A stretch of 64,000 nt of DNA from Hemibagrus wyckioides (GCF_019097595.1 NC_080710.1:18031780-18095779); one strand, 5' to 3'; positions 39,980 to 52,195 are shown, counted from the first letter of the stretch. The notes: a model not told the origin generated them from the sequence alone. Made by a program: numbers and translations.

Positions 39980-40362
39980 CCCCATTTGTTGTCATAATAA
40001 CTTCCACTCTTCTGGGAAGGCTTTCCACTAGATTTTGTAGTGTGGCTTTGGGGATTAGTAAGATTAGGCACTGATGTGCAGGCACATTTCAAATTATACC
40101 AAAGATGTTCAGTGAGGTTGAGGTCAGGGCTCTGTGAAGTTCACTTAAGTTCTTCAGCTCCATCCTTGGCATACCATGTCTTCATTGAAATTGGTTTATG
40201 CACTGGGCATTGTCATGGTGAAACAGGTTTGGGTCTCTTAGTTCCAGTAAAGTGAAACTATAACACTTAAGCAAACAAAGGCATCCTATACAACTGTAAC
40301 ATTGTGAAAACTATATTGCTGTTATGTTCAGGTGTCCACACACACCTGGCTATATAGTGTAT
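39980..40362 (-). mobile_element. Tc1-like transposase C-terminal relic, third family, copy 2
   Basis: This has the same layout and orientation as the copy at 21292. The minus strand runs from a TATATAGCCAGGTGTGTGTG end, through a CTATACAACATGC-less variant of the internal block, into remnants of FHHDNAQ, then the 'ALTSTSLNIFG' region where the intact 'PDLNPTEHLW' has decayed, and ends in the CTTCCCAGAAGAGTGGAAG block (the SLPRRVE end of the protein). It is more decayed than copy 1 and has internal deletions. Confidence 0.75.
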
Positions 40363-40900
40363 ATCTAGTCAGAGCATCAGTCTATTAAAAGAAAACAGAA
40401 ACAGATCTTGGTTCAATGTGAATAAAAGATGATTTTTAACTGCTTCTGTAGGTCTGATGAAGAAGTCCATACAGAATGAAACAGTATAGTACATATTACA
40501 TGTATATACACCATTACATAGGCCAATGTGGACTATTTAGTCCTTAGATCTTACTATAATTAGATACTAAAATGCTGACAAAAGCTATAGGAATGACATT
40601 CAAGTGTCCTAAAGTCGAATGTTCCTCAAGGTACATAGCAAGTCTTGCATTTTGCATGGACTCAGCATTTCCTGGCAATTGTGCATATTTTGCCTATGTC
40701 CCGTTTCCATTTATTACACAAAAACGTCCAAATGAAAAATAGTTTCCTGCGATAAAAAAAAGTTCTCCACAAGAATGGCACACACACATAATTTTATAGA
40801 AATAGTTCTTGCATTCTGGTTAACTCTTCACTTTCAGACATCTTGGTGGCTGCATGGGAAATATTTTTATCTACGTTTTACATCAAGCACTTCGTACTAA
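40363..40900. other. Unique sequence, nothing recognised
   Basis: No frame, tandem repeat or motif of note. Confidence 0.45.
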
Positions 40901-40904
40901 CAAC

Positions 40905-41155
40905 TCTAAGGGGACTTTCACATTGGCAGTTTAGTCCGAAGCAGAGCATGGTCCTCTTGAAAAATTGGTCTTGTGAAAGCTGTGATGTAGACTGGGAAAG
41001 ACACTGCAGTATCAAACCTGAGACTAGCTGTAGGAACTGAGTTTAGTTGCACTAAAACTGAACCATGATTCCCATGAATTTGAACACAACTCATGCTCAG
41101 GTTTGCACTTGTCAGGCAGTAAAAGAACCTGTGTGTGTGTTTTAGTCAAGGATGA
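40905..41155. repeat. Possible dispersed DNA-transposon-like repeat
   Basis: GGGGACTTTCACATTGGCAG, TTAGTCCGAAGCAGAGCATG, TCTTGTGAAAGCTGTGATGT and CACTAAAACTGAACCATG follow one another in the order of a fish repeat I associate with non-autonomous DNA elements. The terminal repeats are not resolved and the boundaries are approximate. Confidence 0.4.
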
Positions 41156-42690
41156 CATCATTCACAATGCACATGTACCATGAGTACGTTGTGGGACACA
41201 GAAGAGGTGACATGCTTTACATAATAGCACCAAAATACTATGGTCTGTATCCAATCTTTAGAGGTTGGTAGAATTGGAGATTTGTAGGATGAAAGTGCAC
41301 CTGGAAAATCTGCAAGAATGATGCAATCATGTCAACATGGACCAGAAGCTGAAAGAAATTTTCCAACATCTTGTGTAATCCATGCCATGAATTACCTAAT
41401 TACATAATGGCCCTACCTGGTATTAGTATAGTGTTATTAATAAAATGCTAAGAAAGTGTATATACTTGACTACAAATTATATCACACAGTAAATAAGTAT
41501 TATTTGTGCTGCCGCACAAAACCTGTAAAATAGAATTGTTCACCTTTCTCATTGATTAGATACTGATGCTAGTCTTCAATGCAATAAAGCATGTATGGGG
41601 GATGTTTAGCTTGAAGGATTTAATTTTATTGGCATTACTATAACAGAGTCAAAAACAGAGTATTGAGCATTCTACAAATGATGGAATCAGATCTTATAAT
41701 CCCTGTTCAAAGAATGGCACATAGCAGTATTGTGTACATTGTTTTCATTATTTTATTTTATTTTTTTCATTTTTTGACAAAAAAAGAAATCGGTGTCTTA
41801 GCACTTATCAGTCATCTGTTTCAGCAGCTAAATACAGCACTGTACTTTAAATCAATCTTACAAGTGAATGCATCTTATTCATCTCTTGAGAATTAACAGC
41901 TGGAATTTAGATGGAAAGTGTCAGTCATTGCGAGTGTTTTGACACCTCTTCTATCACTCTGTTGCACAAAGTGGTACAATAGAATGCTGGTACTATACTG
42001 AATGCACAGTCTTAATCTCGGCGTACTAATGTTATACGTCAACATCGTGTCGCTAAAACCTTCTAATAAAATTCTTTCATTGCTTGGCTGGTGGATGTCC
42101 AAAATTTTTGTGTGTGCTTTTCTTCTTGTATTCTGTAGAAAAGTAGGTATCATGGTTTGCACAACTTATAAATCAAAGCACTGAGGAAAACTGACAGTGA
42201 CTTCTAATTCTACCCATGACAAGGCCCCTGAGATAGAAATTCTAATGAATAAAAGATAATCACTCATGCAAAGCTTTTGTCTAGCAGGCTCAACTCATTT
42301 TCAATTATAAGCAAGCCTCCCTCTTTACACTAGAAATGAAGAACACTGTAATATTTCATCTCTGACTATATTCCATCTGTAGCAAGTCATGCTTGTCCTT
42401 TGTAGCAGGCTATACTTTTATTAAAGGCAGATGGGATTATACTTTAATATCAGAAGAACTAATAGAACAGATCAGAACAAAAATGTTAAGATCTAATAGA
42501 TATTTCTCAGGAAAATCTGCATTGTTGTAGTTATTGTTTAATGCATTGTGGTTAATACAGGGGAAAAGTGGTTGAGTCTGTGTAGAGAAGGGAATGAATG
42601 GCTCACAAATCAAACCACCTCATCTTATAGTGTAGGCATGTAAGACTGCCAGTGACACTTGTATCCTTGTATTTATTATGATGTGACTGC
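41156..42690. other. Unique AT-rich sequence, no gene seen
   Basis: Frames of 60-89 codons around 41663-42184 overlap on both strands. None has a domain I recognise. Confidence 0.42.
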
Positions 42691-42935
42691 TGACCAATGC
42701 AACAGGATGAATTATAATTATGAAAATTACAAAGCTTTATTATTTGCTCAGATTCAATCAAGTGCATCAAAGCCAATGACCAGAAGCATATTTCAAAACC
42801 AACTCAAGACATTTTTAAGGCAAAGATGTGGAACGTACTACAATAACAAAGTCAATCACCTGACTTCAATCTAATTGAGGAGACATTTTACTTCTTGAAG
42901 GCAGGAACAAGCAATGTATCCCGAAGTCTGGTGAT
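42690..42935 (+). mobile_element. Tc1-like transposase C-terminal relic, fourth family
   Basis: Plus-strand reading across frames gives a decayed segment around KAKMWNVL (from AAGGCAAAGATGTGGAACGT, about 42818-42837). It continues with the equivalent of QSPDLNPIEHAFHLLK, visible as the CAATCACCTGACTTCAATCT block followed by AATTGAGGAGACATTTTAC, where the Glu codon GAG after ATT is still present. This is the third catalytic block of a DD34E transposase. The N-terminal two-thirds is absent or unrecognisable. Confidence 0.6.
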
Positions 42936-44050
42936 GTCTAGGGACGTCAGTCTTTAAATAATCCCTGACTCCAAATAATTTGCAATCATGTATTAAAAAG
43001 GACACTTTGATTTATATTTATGGTAATTTAACTAATTACTTTAGCTTCCTTAATGATATGTAATTCCTATCCCATCCACCCAATTTGGATGTAAATATAC
43101 TCAAACCTATCCTGTACTTTACGATCATATTCCTTCTGTATTTATTTCCTTTAGTACAACAACAACTTCACTAATGTCTAAATATTTATGGATCTGACTG
43201 CAACACCTCCTCTTGAGATCAACTGGATCTGATCTGTATTGTCAATGTGTCAAGTGTTCTTGATTCTTGAGCTATGCATCTATCTTTGCACTGTTTCCGA
43301 ACAGACAGCATGTACAAGTGATAGACATATTAGAGCACTATGAAAAGAGCTGAGTTAGGACACAATATAGAAGATAAACAGTATGCACATCTGATCAAAT
43401 TTGATACCATAGTTTTTGGAAGCAACATAATTCAGGCTCTGAATGCTATGCGTTGTGTTAAGCATCACAAAATCATTCTTTTCCAGAACACACATATACA
43501 TACACACATATATTATACACTATGTACCAGACCTAATTATTATGAATTATTGTCATATTGAGATTCAATCACTGTATCTTAGAACCAAAAATCTGATAAC
43601 CACAGCATTTATTTAGTCCCGTAAGTGAAACTATACTCAATTCACAAGCAAATGTGCACATGTAATTCTTAAAATGAAAACTTTTGGAGTGCCCGATCTC
43701 TTTTCACAACTTCAGAGGATCAAAAGAATAAAAAATATATCAGTTCATTTAACTATTTATTTAAATATACCACAACACCATTTACATTTTAATTGGTGCT
43801 TATTCCCTATGACCACAGTCTAGTATCTTTGGTGAACTTTAACCACAAATACTTTAACATTTTTATTGTTCAAGGTTGTGTAGTTAACCTTTCTGCTAGA
43901 CATCCCTGGGAACACTTATGCTACTGACATGTGTGAGCATGTGCTCCTCTCATCTGTTATTGCATTCACTTGCAACATTCACGATTTCCACTCTAGCCTC
44001 ATTATCAAATGCATATGGAAGCCTTGTGATTAAGGACTATAGTCATATTT
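42936..44050. other. AT-rich unique sequence, nothing recognised
   Basis: No exon, tandem repeat or recognised element. Confidence 0.45.
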
Positions 44051-44310
44051 CTACTGTGACACCGGCTATCCTGTCAGCCAACACGAATTAGTCAGGATGA
44101 TGATGAACACCATGCCTGCCATATTCAAGCTCAGCAACAGCACACTCCACACACATTTGACACGTGTGACTGACAGTTGCCCTGTTTCAATAATGAGCAA
44201 GACCTAATTGTGGGCTGAATTATTGTTATATTAAGATTCATCATGCCTGCATCCATCAGGCTGACTGAGACACATGGCTAGTCACTGATGAAAATGAGGC
44301 CAGTCACTGA
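44050..44310. other. Candidate conserved non-coding element
   Basis: Complex block with ACACGTGTGACTGACAGTTG near 44160 (containing a CACGTG E-box) and a GACCTAATTGTGGGCTGAAT block near 44201. A GGCCAGTCACTGATGA direct repeat follows at about 44280-44312. No coding frame. Tentative. Confidence 0.28.
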
Positions 44311-45348
44311 TGAGACATGGATCAATTTCACACACATTCAAGACAGCAGTCTCAACTACTTCTGCTTACATACATTTTTTTAAATAATGTCAAATGAGAG
44401 TTGTGTGTTAAACTGATCTTGTTAGATCGGTTTCTGTTTAGAATGACATTCGTTTACACACCTTTACCCTGTGGTCACAACATAGTAGTCTTGATCTTGA
44501 TTTATTGATATATGTTGTAATGTGAGAGCAAAACAGTTGACGTCATTCATTTCTGTGAGTGCCAGATGGTTTTGTTTCTTCCTTCAGATAAACAATTTTC
44601 CCCTCCTGTCTTCCCTCTCCACCAAAAAAAGAAGTCATTCAACACAGTCTCTGACATTACAGCTTAATTCCTTGGTAAATACACCACAGAATACTGGCAC
44701 CTGCTACCTTCACATCCATTGCTCCTATTTTTTTGCCTGGATAATTTTAGACACAGGGCTCTAAAGAGTCAGGGCTCTTTCACACATCTTTGTTTACAAG
44801 TCCACTTTAATCTGTGCAAGAAATGAGCCTGGTGCATCAGACCAGCACATACGCCACATGTGCTTTGTTTAGGACTACAGACAGATCACCCAGTGGGAGC
44901 AGCAGAGAGAATACATCAAGGACAAACCTCCTTGTTCGGGGAAACTTCTTTCCATAGCCATTCCTTGCTCTCTTCGTTTTCTTTGTTTCACATTCAGGGC
45001 ATTCAGTCTTTTTATGGGGAAATGGTGTCCTCTAAATAAATATGTTGTTCATGATACTCATCTCCAAATATTATCATTTACAGCCTCTCCTAATTGCCAT
45101 CGCCTTTCATTTCCTGGTTTACAAATATGAATTTCATGTTTTTTTGTTCTCAAGGAAGTGCTTATTGATTTTGTTGGTTCCCTGGGGAATGAGACAAATA
45201 AAAATATTCAGTTCTGTCATTTGAAGAACACTGAAGTTTTCTGTTTTGACTGTGTGGCATGCCATTTATTGATTTACTTTTTATTTGATTTCTGTGCTAA
45301 TTTCTTTTTTTTATATCTCAACATTTAAGCAGTAGATTGAAATTTTGA
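44311..45348. other. Unique sequence, nothing recognised
   Basis: An 80-codon plus-strand frame at 44522-44764 has no domain. Confidence 0.42.
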
Positions 45349-45467
45349 ATGCTACAATATACAAAGACATCCTATACAACTGTGAGAATCCAACTATGTG
45401 CGAAATGTTTGTTTTACATTTTGGTGTAATGTTCAGGTGTCTACAATCTTTTAGCCATATTGTGTAC
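45349..45467 (-). mobile_element. Tc1-derived end fragment, third family, copy 3
   Basis: About 120 bp matching the end region of the copies at 21292 and 39980: AATATACAAAGACATCCTAT, TACAACTGTGAGAATCCAAC, GTAATGTTCAGGTGTCTACA, TTTTAGCCATATTGTGTAC. There is no coding part. It has the same orientation as the other two copies. Confidence 0.7.
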
Positions 45468-46178
45468 ACCAGCTGTATCTAGACACCAAGGACAGCATGT
45501 GTACACTACTCATTTTAATGGAGAGATTTTTGTTTATTGCAGTGTTTAAGTAAGTGTTAAGTAAGGTCCATAGAAGCAGGATTTTTCCCAGCCCTTGCTC
45601 ACTCTATGAATATTTTCAGCAGAGGAAGACTGTTCAGGAGAGTTAAGGACTGGATTGCCAGATTGAGCTAGTTTATAGATAATGCAGTGTTGACAAGATT
45701 TTGTTATAAAATGTAAGTATGGTGTAAGTATGGACAGTGTGTCTGTAATATACAGAATCATTTCTATTGTAAAATATATTACAATGTTTGGGAAGGTTTT
45801 TTTGAGATGCAGTTGAATGAAAATGGCTGGTCAGCTACGGTTCATGATATTACCTGGAACACAGGTAAAGACATGTCTAAAACAAGCTATTATACAGTAT
45901 GCTGGATAACTATATGTTTTGATTTCCAAATTACTTTCACGTATTTCATTTTTTTAAAAACTCACTAGATTACATACTATATATATATATGACATAAATC
46001 AAGTGTGAAACTCTCGGCTTAATTTTGTTTCAGGCAAATGAATGTTGTTAACTTAAATCTCTTGATTTAATGAGTTGCAGCAGATCAGTGGTAAGATTCT
46101 TTGCAATTACACTTTTGGAACTTGAGAAAACTGTAACCTTGCAAAGTCTAGCTAAATGTAAAATAATTAATTACATCT
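45468..46178. other. AT-rich unique sequence, nothing recognised
   Basis: A short (TA)n lies at 45978-45990; nothing else. Confidence 0.45.
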
Positions 46179-46460
46179 CCAGGGTACCTTTTTCAAGCCT
46201 GAGCTCAAGTTACTGGAGTTTCTCCTGTTCTGCCAGTTTGTGAGTGAGTTTTTTCCAGGCTCTCTAGTTTCCTGACACAAACATGCCAAAAAAGAGGCCA
46301 GTATTTGGACTAGATACTCTAAAATTCCCCAGGTGTGAATATCTGTGTACATGATGTCCTGAGATGGACTGGCATTCCATAGGTGTATTCCATGCCCATT
46401 GTTCCCAATATAGGCTCCTAATCCACTGCATCCCTGATGTAAGTGGTTACTGAAGATGTA
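46179..46460 (+). repeat. SINE-like composite repeat, copy 3
   Basis: This carries GAGCTCAAGTTACTGGAGTT, ACACAAACATGCCAAAAAAG, CCCCAGGTGTGAATATCTGT, TGAGATGGACTGGCATTCCA, TGTTCCCAATATAGGCTCCT and GTGGTTACTGAAGATG, in the order of the repeat at 7983. It retains the 3' end that the first copy lacks. A 112-codon minus-strand frame across it is an artefact of the repeat. Confidence 0.7.
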
Positions 46461-46909
46461 TTTTGATTGGAATGCATAAATACACAGAAAACGGTCATTA
46501 TTCATTCAGGATACTCTGAGTACAGAGTGCTCAAAGGATTTGTATTTTCTGCTCCCATTTTAAGACTTCTGCAGCAGATGCTGATTTTCATCATAAATCT
46601 GATCATTCATGACATCCTGTGAGCTGCATATTCTACAGAATTAGCATTTCCATGTAGCAATTAATTTAACATCATAAAATCTATGCAGGCCTGCAATCAG
46701 TCTGTTATTTGTATTCCTATATTATGTTCTTATAACACATCATCACTAGCAGAAATCTTTTTAAGGAAAGTTCATTATAATGCTGACTTTTGAGTCCTGT
46801 CATTATCATCAGTGTTAACATAAGTGTTTCATAATGAAAATACACACCATGTGATAGAAAGGGTTAACAGAGTTAAGCAGAGTTTGATCAGTCCCTGAAA
46901 TCAGCATAC

Positions 46910-47110
46910 TCAGTGGCAATGTCGCCGCATCAGCAACCACAGAAGGGTTTCTAAAGTGAGGTGTCAGTGGGAATTAGGCAAGCGGCTGAGCTCTCAGCTA
47001 ACACCATCAGGGCAAGACAGGTAGATCCCAGTGGCACTTGCTGTAATCAGACTCAATCTCACAAGGAGTCAGGAACAGAAATTGGTGCTGATGTGGTGTT
47101 TGTCAGAGAC
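46910..47110. other. Candidate conserved non-coding element
   Basis: A less AT-rich block with GTCGCCGCATCAGCAACCAC near 46921, a GGCAAGCGGCTGAGCTCTCA block near 46977, and a TTGCTGTAATCAGACTCAAT block near 47038. A 98-codon frame starts within it at 46961 but runs into the CA tract and shows no domain. Confidence 0.3.
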
Positions 47111-47157
47111 CCAGCACAGAAAAGTATAATCGGGACTGATAGTGGTAGGCATATGTG

Positions 47158-47190
47158 CACACACACACAGACACACACACACACACACAG
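47158..47190. repeat. (CA)n microsatellite
   Basis: About 16 CA units with one CAG interruption. Confidence 0.94.
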
Positions 47191-47479
47191 AAGCATGTGC
47201 AAACACACAGGACACAATTTACAGACTCTGCACACTTTCAGTCGCTCAAAAATGTGAAACAGCTGTGAAACAGTGACATATTCTTCACTTAGTTCTAAAT
47301 CTTTGGAGAGAAAAAAACAGCACAGCATTTTCCCCTCAAATGCAAATAAGATGTCTAAATGCAGACTATTTATTTAGCACTTCTCTGATAAATTAATCAA
47401 ACGCTTCTCATTACACAGATGGTTGGGAGCCAATTATTCCCAGCCCCATATACAATTTTTAATTCATTTGAATTTACAT

Positions 47480-48150
47480 AGTATGTGCCTGGCATTGATA
47501 TTCTAAGCTCTCAGAATTGAGCTCGCTCCTCTGTACCTGTAGGAGAGATTGTGAAGAGTCCTGCGGTGAGGTCAAGGTTATTGCCATTGTGGCCAATAGA
47601 GCACTTCTTACTGGATGGACAGTTAGAGCAGCCAGAGGCAAAAGATTACCAGATGGAATTATGAAATACTGTATGCATTTAGACACTAATAAATAGCTCC
47701 TAGTGGACCTCTATGTTATGACAGCCAGGTCTTAGCAAGCTGAAAGAATTGAGACTGATGGGGCTAGTTAAAAGTTAGCCTTTGTTTCTAGCTGAAATAT
47801 CTGAAATTAGAAACATGTGCTCATGTGCAATACTGAACCCATTAAGAGCTCACAGACCCTTCATTTTCCAAAATATAAATATCTTCTATATTATTTTCAA
47901 ACATTCTTCCTCTGTGTAACCCAGATTTGACATGGCAATAATTGCATGCATTCACTGTTAAGCTCTCTCCTTGAATGACTGCTATTTGTGGGCTGCTAAT
48001 CCTGTTTTTCAACCAGAGATCATTGCTGTGAGTAATGTGTGGGTGTGCAAAGCAGTTGGAGACTTCTAATACCCTGCTGCGATCTTCCACGCTAGGTTTT
48101 GTGTCCCATGGACCAGCACAAGGGGATGTGGGTGGCACTCTGATGACCTG
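47480..48150. other. Candidate conserved non-coding elements (two blocks)
   Basis: Block one (47510-47660) contains a GGTCAAGGTTATTGCCATTG motif and the adjacent TGGCCAATAGAGC. Block two (47840-48140) includes GGGCTGCTAATCCTGTTTTT near 47991 and a GCTGCGATCTTCCACGCTAG block near 48075. A 98-codon minus-strand frame (48138-47842) crosses block two without similarity to a protein I know; it could be an unrecognised exon but has no clear splice support. Confidence 0.3.
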
Positions 48151-48334
48151 ATTATTATGCTACAAAGGGTAACAAGCATGCACATGGCTACTTGTATTAG
48201 TAAAGATCATTGAATGTAAATTCAGATCATCACTGTTACTTGAAGGCTACTTGACGCAGCCAAGGTAGGTGTTTGGGGTGAAGTCACAGCTGAACTTCAC
48301 TTATTAATCCATTTATTAGATTAAGTAGGTTTAA

Positions 48335-48381
<47 letters not shown>

Positions 48382-48412
48382 TATTTATTCATTCATTCAT
48401 TCATTCATTCAT
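48335..48412. repeat. (CTTT)n followed by (ATTC)n
   Basis: About 12 CTTT units, a TTTA transition, then seven ATTC units. The ATTC (GAATG) unit resembles the tail of the composite SINE-like repeats, but no SINE body is visible next to it. Confidence 0.95.
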
Positions 48413-48639
48413 TTAATTTTTTGCTGGGTATAACCATTAACACAATGAGTATTGCACCTTCATGGTGAAAAAAAGTTCCTTAAACTTGCAGTATTAGACT
48501 GTGGAATAATAGAAGAAGCAAAGCTTTTTCTTTTAAACATTGTCCAGGCTCAATACCCAGCAGTGAATGTCCGTGTGTGTCAGCATGTCCGTGTATTGGC
48601 TGAATGCTTAAGAACGTGTGTATCATTGAGCTTCTCTTG

Positions 48640-49250
48640 TAGGTCTCATTCTGCTGCTCAGTAGGGCTGTTTTTCAGTGTGAGCTGCTGTGATTGGAGCA
48701 GTAATGGATTAGACCTCTCTCTCACTGTGGGATTCCAGATAAGACTGGCATTCTCCTTCTCTCTTTGCCTCGCCAGGTCCTGGGTTATCTGCTGCAGGGC
48801 TTCATTGAGACAGAACCTCCACCAAGAAGAAAGCCGCAGTATTTCCAGCATGTGTCAGGGTATCAGTGACAGCTTCCTTAATGCACACAAGCTGCTCTGA
48901 AGAGGAGAATAAAGGCCTGGTCAGAGTGTAACAGCCTCTCACATTTGAGGAGGAAGTAGCCAGGCTGGGTGGCTGATGGGCATCTCCATACACTGCAGAA
49001 CGCAGCAGGAATGAGGATGAAGGGGCCGCTTTAATTGCTCATTGTCCTTAGGACTGCTTACTCAATTTGCATACAATTCCCATAAAAAGAGCGCATTCGA
49101 GTTGAAAGCAGGATGAGCAGCTAAATGGGAAGCCGCTGACAATTTAATAGGAAAGTGTTTTGTGTGATTCCCATTAAAGCATTCCATGTCTTTCAGCGAA
49201 GGAGAAAATCCACTTTCCTCCAAATTGAATGCAGGGTTTTGTTGTAGTGC
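48640..49250. other. Candidate conserved non-coding element cluster
   Basis: About 600 bp of complex, less AT-rich sequence. Block 48740-48900 has TCGCCAGGTCCTGGGTTATC and an AGAAGAAAGCCGCAGTATTT motif. Block 49020-49240 has TTTAATTGCTCATTGTCCTT, an ATTTGCAT octamer at 49065-49072, and AAGCCGCTGACAATTTAATA near 49131. Frames up to 123 codons (48851-48480, minus) lack any domain. I read it as regulatory DNA rather than exons, on texture alone. Confidence 0.35.
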
Positions 49251-49689
49251 CTGTGTGTGCAACTCACATTAACTCTTCATTTGAGATGTTATGACAAAGT
49301 CAGGTTCAAATGTATATGGATAGACAGGACATATATAGAGCAGATCATTTACATTTTAGTCCAAGAAGGCCTTCAGCAAAATAGACTGAGATTAATGCTG
49401 CTTTCTCAAATCCATTATTTTTAAAAACAATCCAAAGCAAGTGTGAGATTTTACCTAAAAACATTGAGTGCATTTAAACTTCAGCTTGAAAGTGACTTTT
49501 CACTGGACCAGGAATAATATTGTTGGAATTTAATGTGTTCATGACAAAGTTTACTAAAAGGCATGCTTGTAAAAGCACTGTGTGTGATGACAGATGGAAG
49601 TACGATTCAGTGAGTCTCCCTGCTATAGATGGAGATGTGTGTTTAGTCTGTGTGTGCTTTGTCCAGCAGTGCACCTTCCATTACCTGCC

Positions 49690-49930
49690 ACAGGGCAGCG
49701 AGTGGCCCTCCTAGATTGTGTTTAATAGTTTTCAGGCGAGTGAAAATAGCCTCTGGGCTCCCAAAGCATATTGCAGTCCAAACTCTAACCTTTTTCCATT
49801 GCCATGGCAACCTCTGTGCGAGTGTATGTGCTGCCCAATTATGGCAGATATTTGGAAGAGAGAACTGGGATACCTGCTGTCACTGACCTATTGGGTTAGA
49901 GTCCTATCGGAGGAGTATGTTTCAACCCAA
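49690..49930. promoter_or_regulatory. Candidate regulatory element with RFX X-box palindrome
   Basis: ATTGCCATGGCAAC at 49798-49811 differs by one base from a perfect inverted-repeat X-box (GTTGCCATGGCAAC), the site bound by RFX transcription factors, which control ciliary and some neural genes. It sits in a complex block with TGCCCAATTATGGCAGATAT near 49832 and CACTGACCTATTGGGTTAG near 49880. A 12-base palindrome of this composition is not expected by chance in 64 kb. Whether it is occupied or conserved is unknown. Confidence 0.4.
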
Positions 49931-49987
49931 ATGATCACTACAGTAATCCTGTCAGTAATCTAAATATGAATTATATAAAATCTCAAA

Positions 49988-49990
<3 letters not shown>

Positions 49991-50060
<70 letters not shown>

Positions 50061-50061
50061 C
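49991..50061. repeat. (TA)n array, about 70 bp
   Basis: About 35 TA units with one TAC interruption. Confidence 0.97.
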
Positions 50062-51924
50062 ACTATGAATGCTTATTCATATTAAGGGAGAGAAGTTGGA
50101 CTGTGAGCAAACACAGTATGAAAGAACACAAGCACCACCAACAGTTATGGTTTCTGGGTTTGTTTGGGTTTTTTATACTATCAAGCATGTGCTGGTGCTC
50201 TCTGTTTCCTTCCCTAGGTGTTTACTGCCCATCCATTTCAACGCTTGTTTCCTCCATTTTTTTAATGCTTCCTGGAAGGTGGATTATAAGAAAATCTAAA
50301 ATCTTAAAAGCTGAAATCATTTTAGTGCAAAACACAATACAGCATTATTAGGACAAATATCCACAATGAAAATATAAATGCATCCATACATCATTTTTCC
50401 TTCTTTGTGAAATCAAGAAAGTAAATTCAGGTTAAATTTGGACTATGAAAAAGAAAATAATATGTACAGAGAAAAGAAAATCTCTGAATAAGATTTAGGC
50501 AGAGTAGCTGTGGGCATTATGATTGAAAGCTTTCTATTCATGTAATAACCTTCAATTTCAATAAATGCCTTTAAATTTCTACAATAGTAATTTCCCACCT
50601 TGCAGGGTGTAATTAAATGAAGTTAGACAGTGGTGCAGCTTTTTGTCTAAATATATCCTGTGGTATAGGGAGACCAGCTCAACCCCTGTAGGAATTGATG
50701 TGACAGACCAAAAAAAAAAAAAGTTCTGTGCAGAAGCAGATGTGAAAGAAACAGCTTCTTCTCCTTGATTAATAGCCCCCCAGCTGTTTACCACTGAAGA
50801 CTTCAAATGACATGTGTATGCTACACACAAATAGGCGATCTGTACTTATGTGCAGGATCATATGTGGTCTATTGCTTTGCTATTGTTCAAGGGAAGAGAG
50901 TCTCAAGATGGGGTGGGAATATAAATATTCATCTTTTATATTCCTTAAGGCACCAGTTGTGTTTAGCATACTGATGTTATTAAACTTTTAATAATATCCT
51001 ACTTCTTTCTACTTCCACATTATTATACAGTCTATTATCTATAGTCCTCATATTATCACAAACAGGCTACATGTTCAGCAGAAATCTTTGTGGAGGGAAA
51101 CCAGTAATGTTGTATGGCCTAATCTGAACTAGACAGCTGAAGATGGAAAAATGTTTCATGACCCAGAAAGGCATTAGGGTCCCAGCCTCAGACCTTTGAG
51201 AGGTCATTAATGTCCTGTGCTCTTTTATATTCGAAGTATGTCTCAGTGTGGTGTAGACCCATGTTCACAGAGCCACCTGTCCAGGCAGCTCACCTCTCCA
51301 GCATGGAGCATCTAATCAGAGCTCAGCACATGGCTGTTCACACTGTCTCTTTTGTCTATATAGTCTACTGGTATGTCTGGTCTGGCAAATGAGTAAATAA
51401 AATTGAATTGTATGCAACTTGAAAGACTGAAAAGGCCTTCAGGGTATGCATGGTTCTGGTGGGTTTGGTTAAACCAAAATTTGTAGCATGTTATCTATTT
51501 TGACAATTAAATGTATTTAAAGCTTGGGTTTTTTCAGCTTGCTGTATTTTTGCATTAATATTGCATGTCGCTTGATCGTAACCTCAAGGTATAAACTAAA
51601 ACCAATTAGATGTATAAACAGCCTTACGGAAATGATTCATTTAAGCAGTTAGATTAAGTTGTAAAACTTTGTTTAAAAGTTCATCATAAAACCACAATTA
51701 GTAAGACTCAGTGACCTATAATGAACCAAGTTCACTGAATATACCACTCCGAATCCTGGATACTAGTGGATTTAAGACACGCACAGAATACAAGTAGAAA
51801 GTCAACAATATATCTATTCATACTACTGGTTGAACCTGCAGAGGATGAACAGGAACATACTGAGATATGATATATGATATGCTATAATATATGATATGAA
51901 ATATCACCTACAGAATTTGGGCAA
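50062..51924. other. Unique AT-rich sequence, no gene seen
   Basis: Frames of 76-83 codons at 50069-50351 (plus) and 50830-50579 (minus) have no known domain. A degenerate GATATGATAT run lies at 51866-51902. Confidence 0.42.
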
Positions 51925-52195
51925 GGCAGTGTGCTGGCCCAGTGGGTATCATTGCTGCTAAGGGGGAAGCATCAATCCTGAGCTCAGGTTGCTGTCTGTG
52001 TGGAGTTTGATATATTTGCATGTCCTCTCCATAGTCAGATGGTTTTCCTCCAGCTTGCCCATAGGTCAAGTGTCTAAGATACATTTCCTCTAGGTGTGAA
52101 AGTGTGTGTAAATGTGAATGTGCATGATGTCCTGCAATGGACTACTGTCCCATCCAGGGTGTATTCCTGCCTCATGCTCATAGTTTGAGGGATAG
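51925..52195 (+). repeat. SINE-like composite repeat, copy 4
   Basis: The best preserved copy of the family. It carries CAGTGTGCTGGCCCAGTGGG, ATCCTGAGCTCAGGTTGCTG, TCTGTGTGGAGTTTGATATA, CCTCTAGGTGTGAAAGTGTG, GATGTCCTGCAATGGACTAC and CCCATCCAGGGTGTATTCCT. The 5' part (GGCCCAGTGGGTAT... then ATCCTGAGCTC) resembles a degenerate tRNA-type internal promoter, consistent with a SINE. Confidence 0.72.

Noticed and set aside
46167..46505. 112-codon minus-strand frame
   Set aside because: It lies in another copy of the SINE-like repeat.
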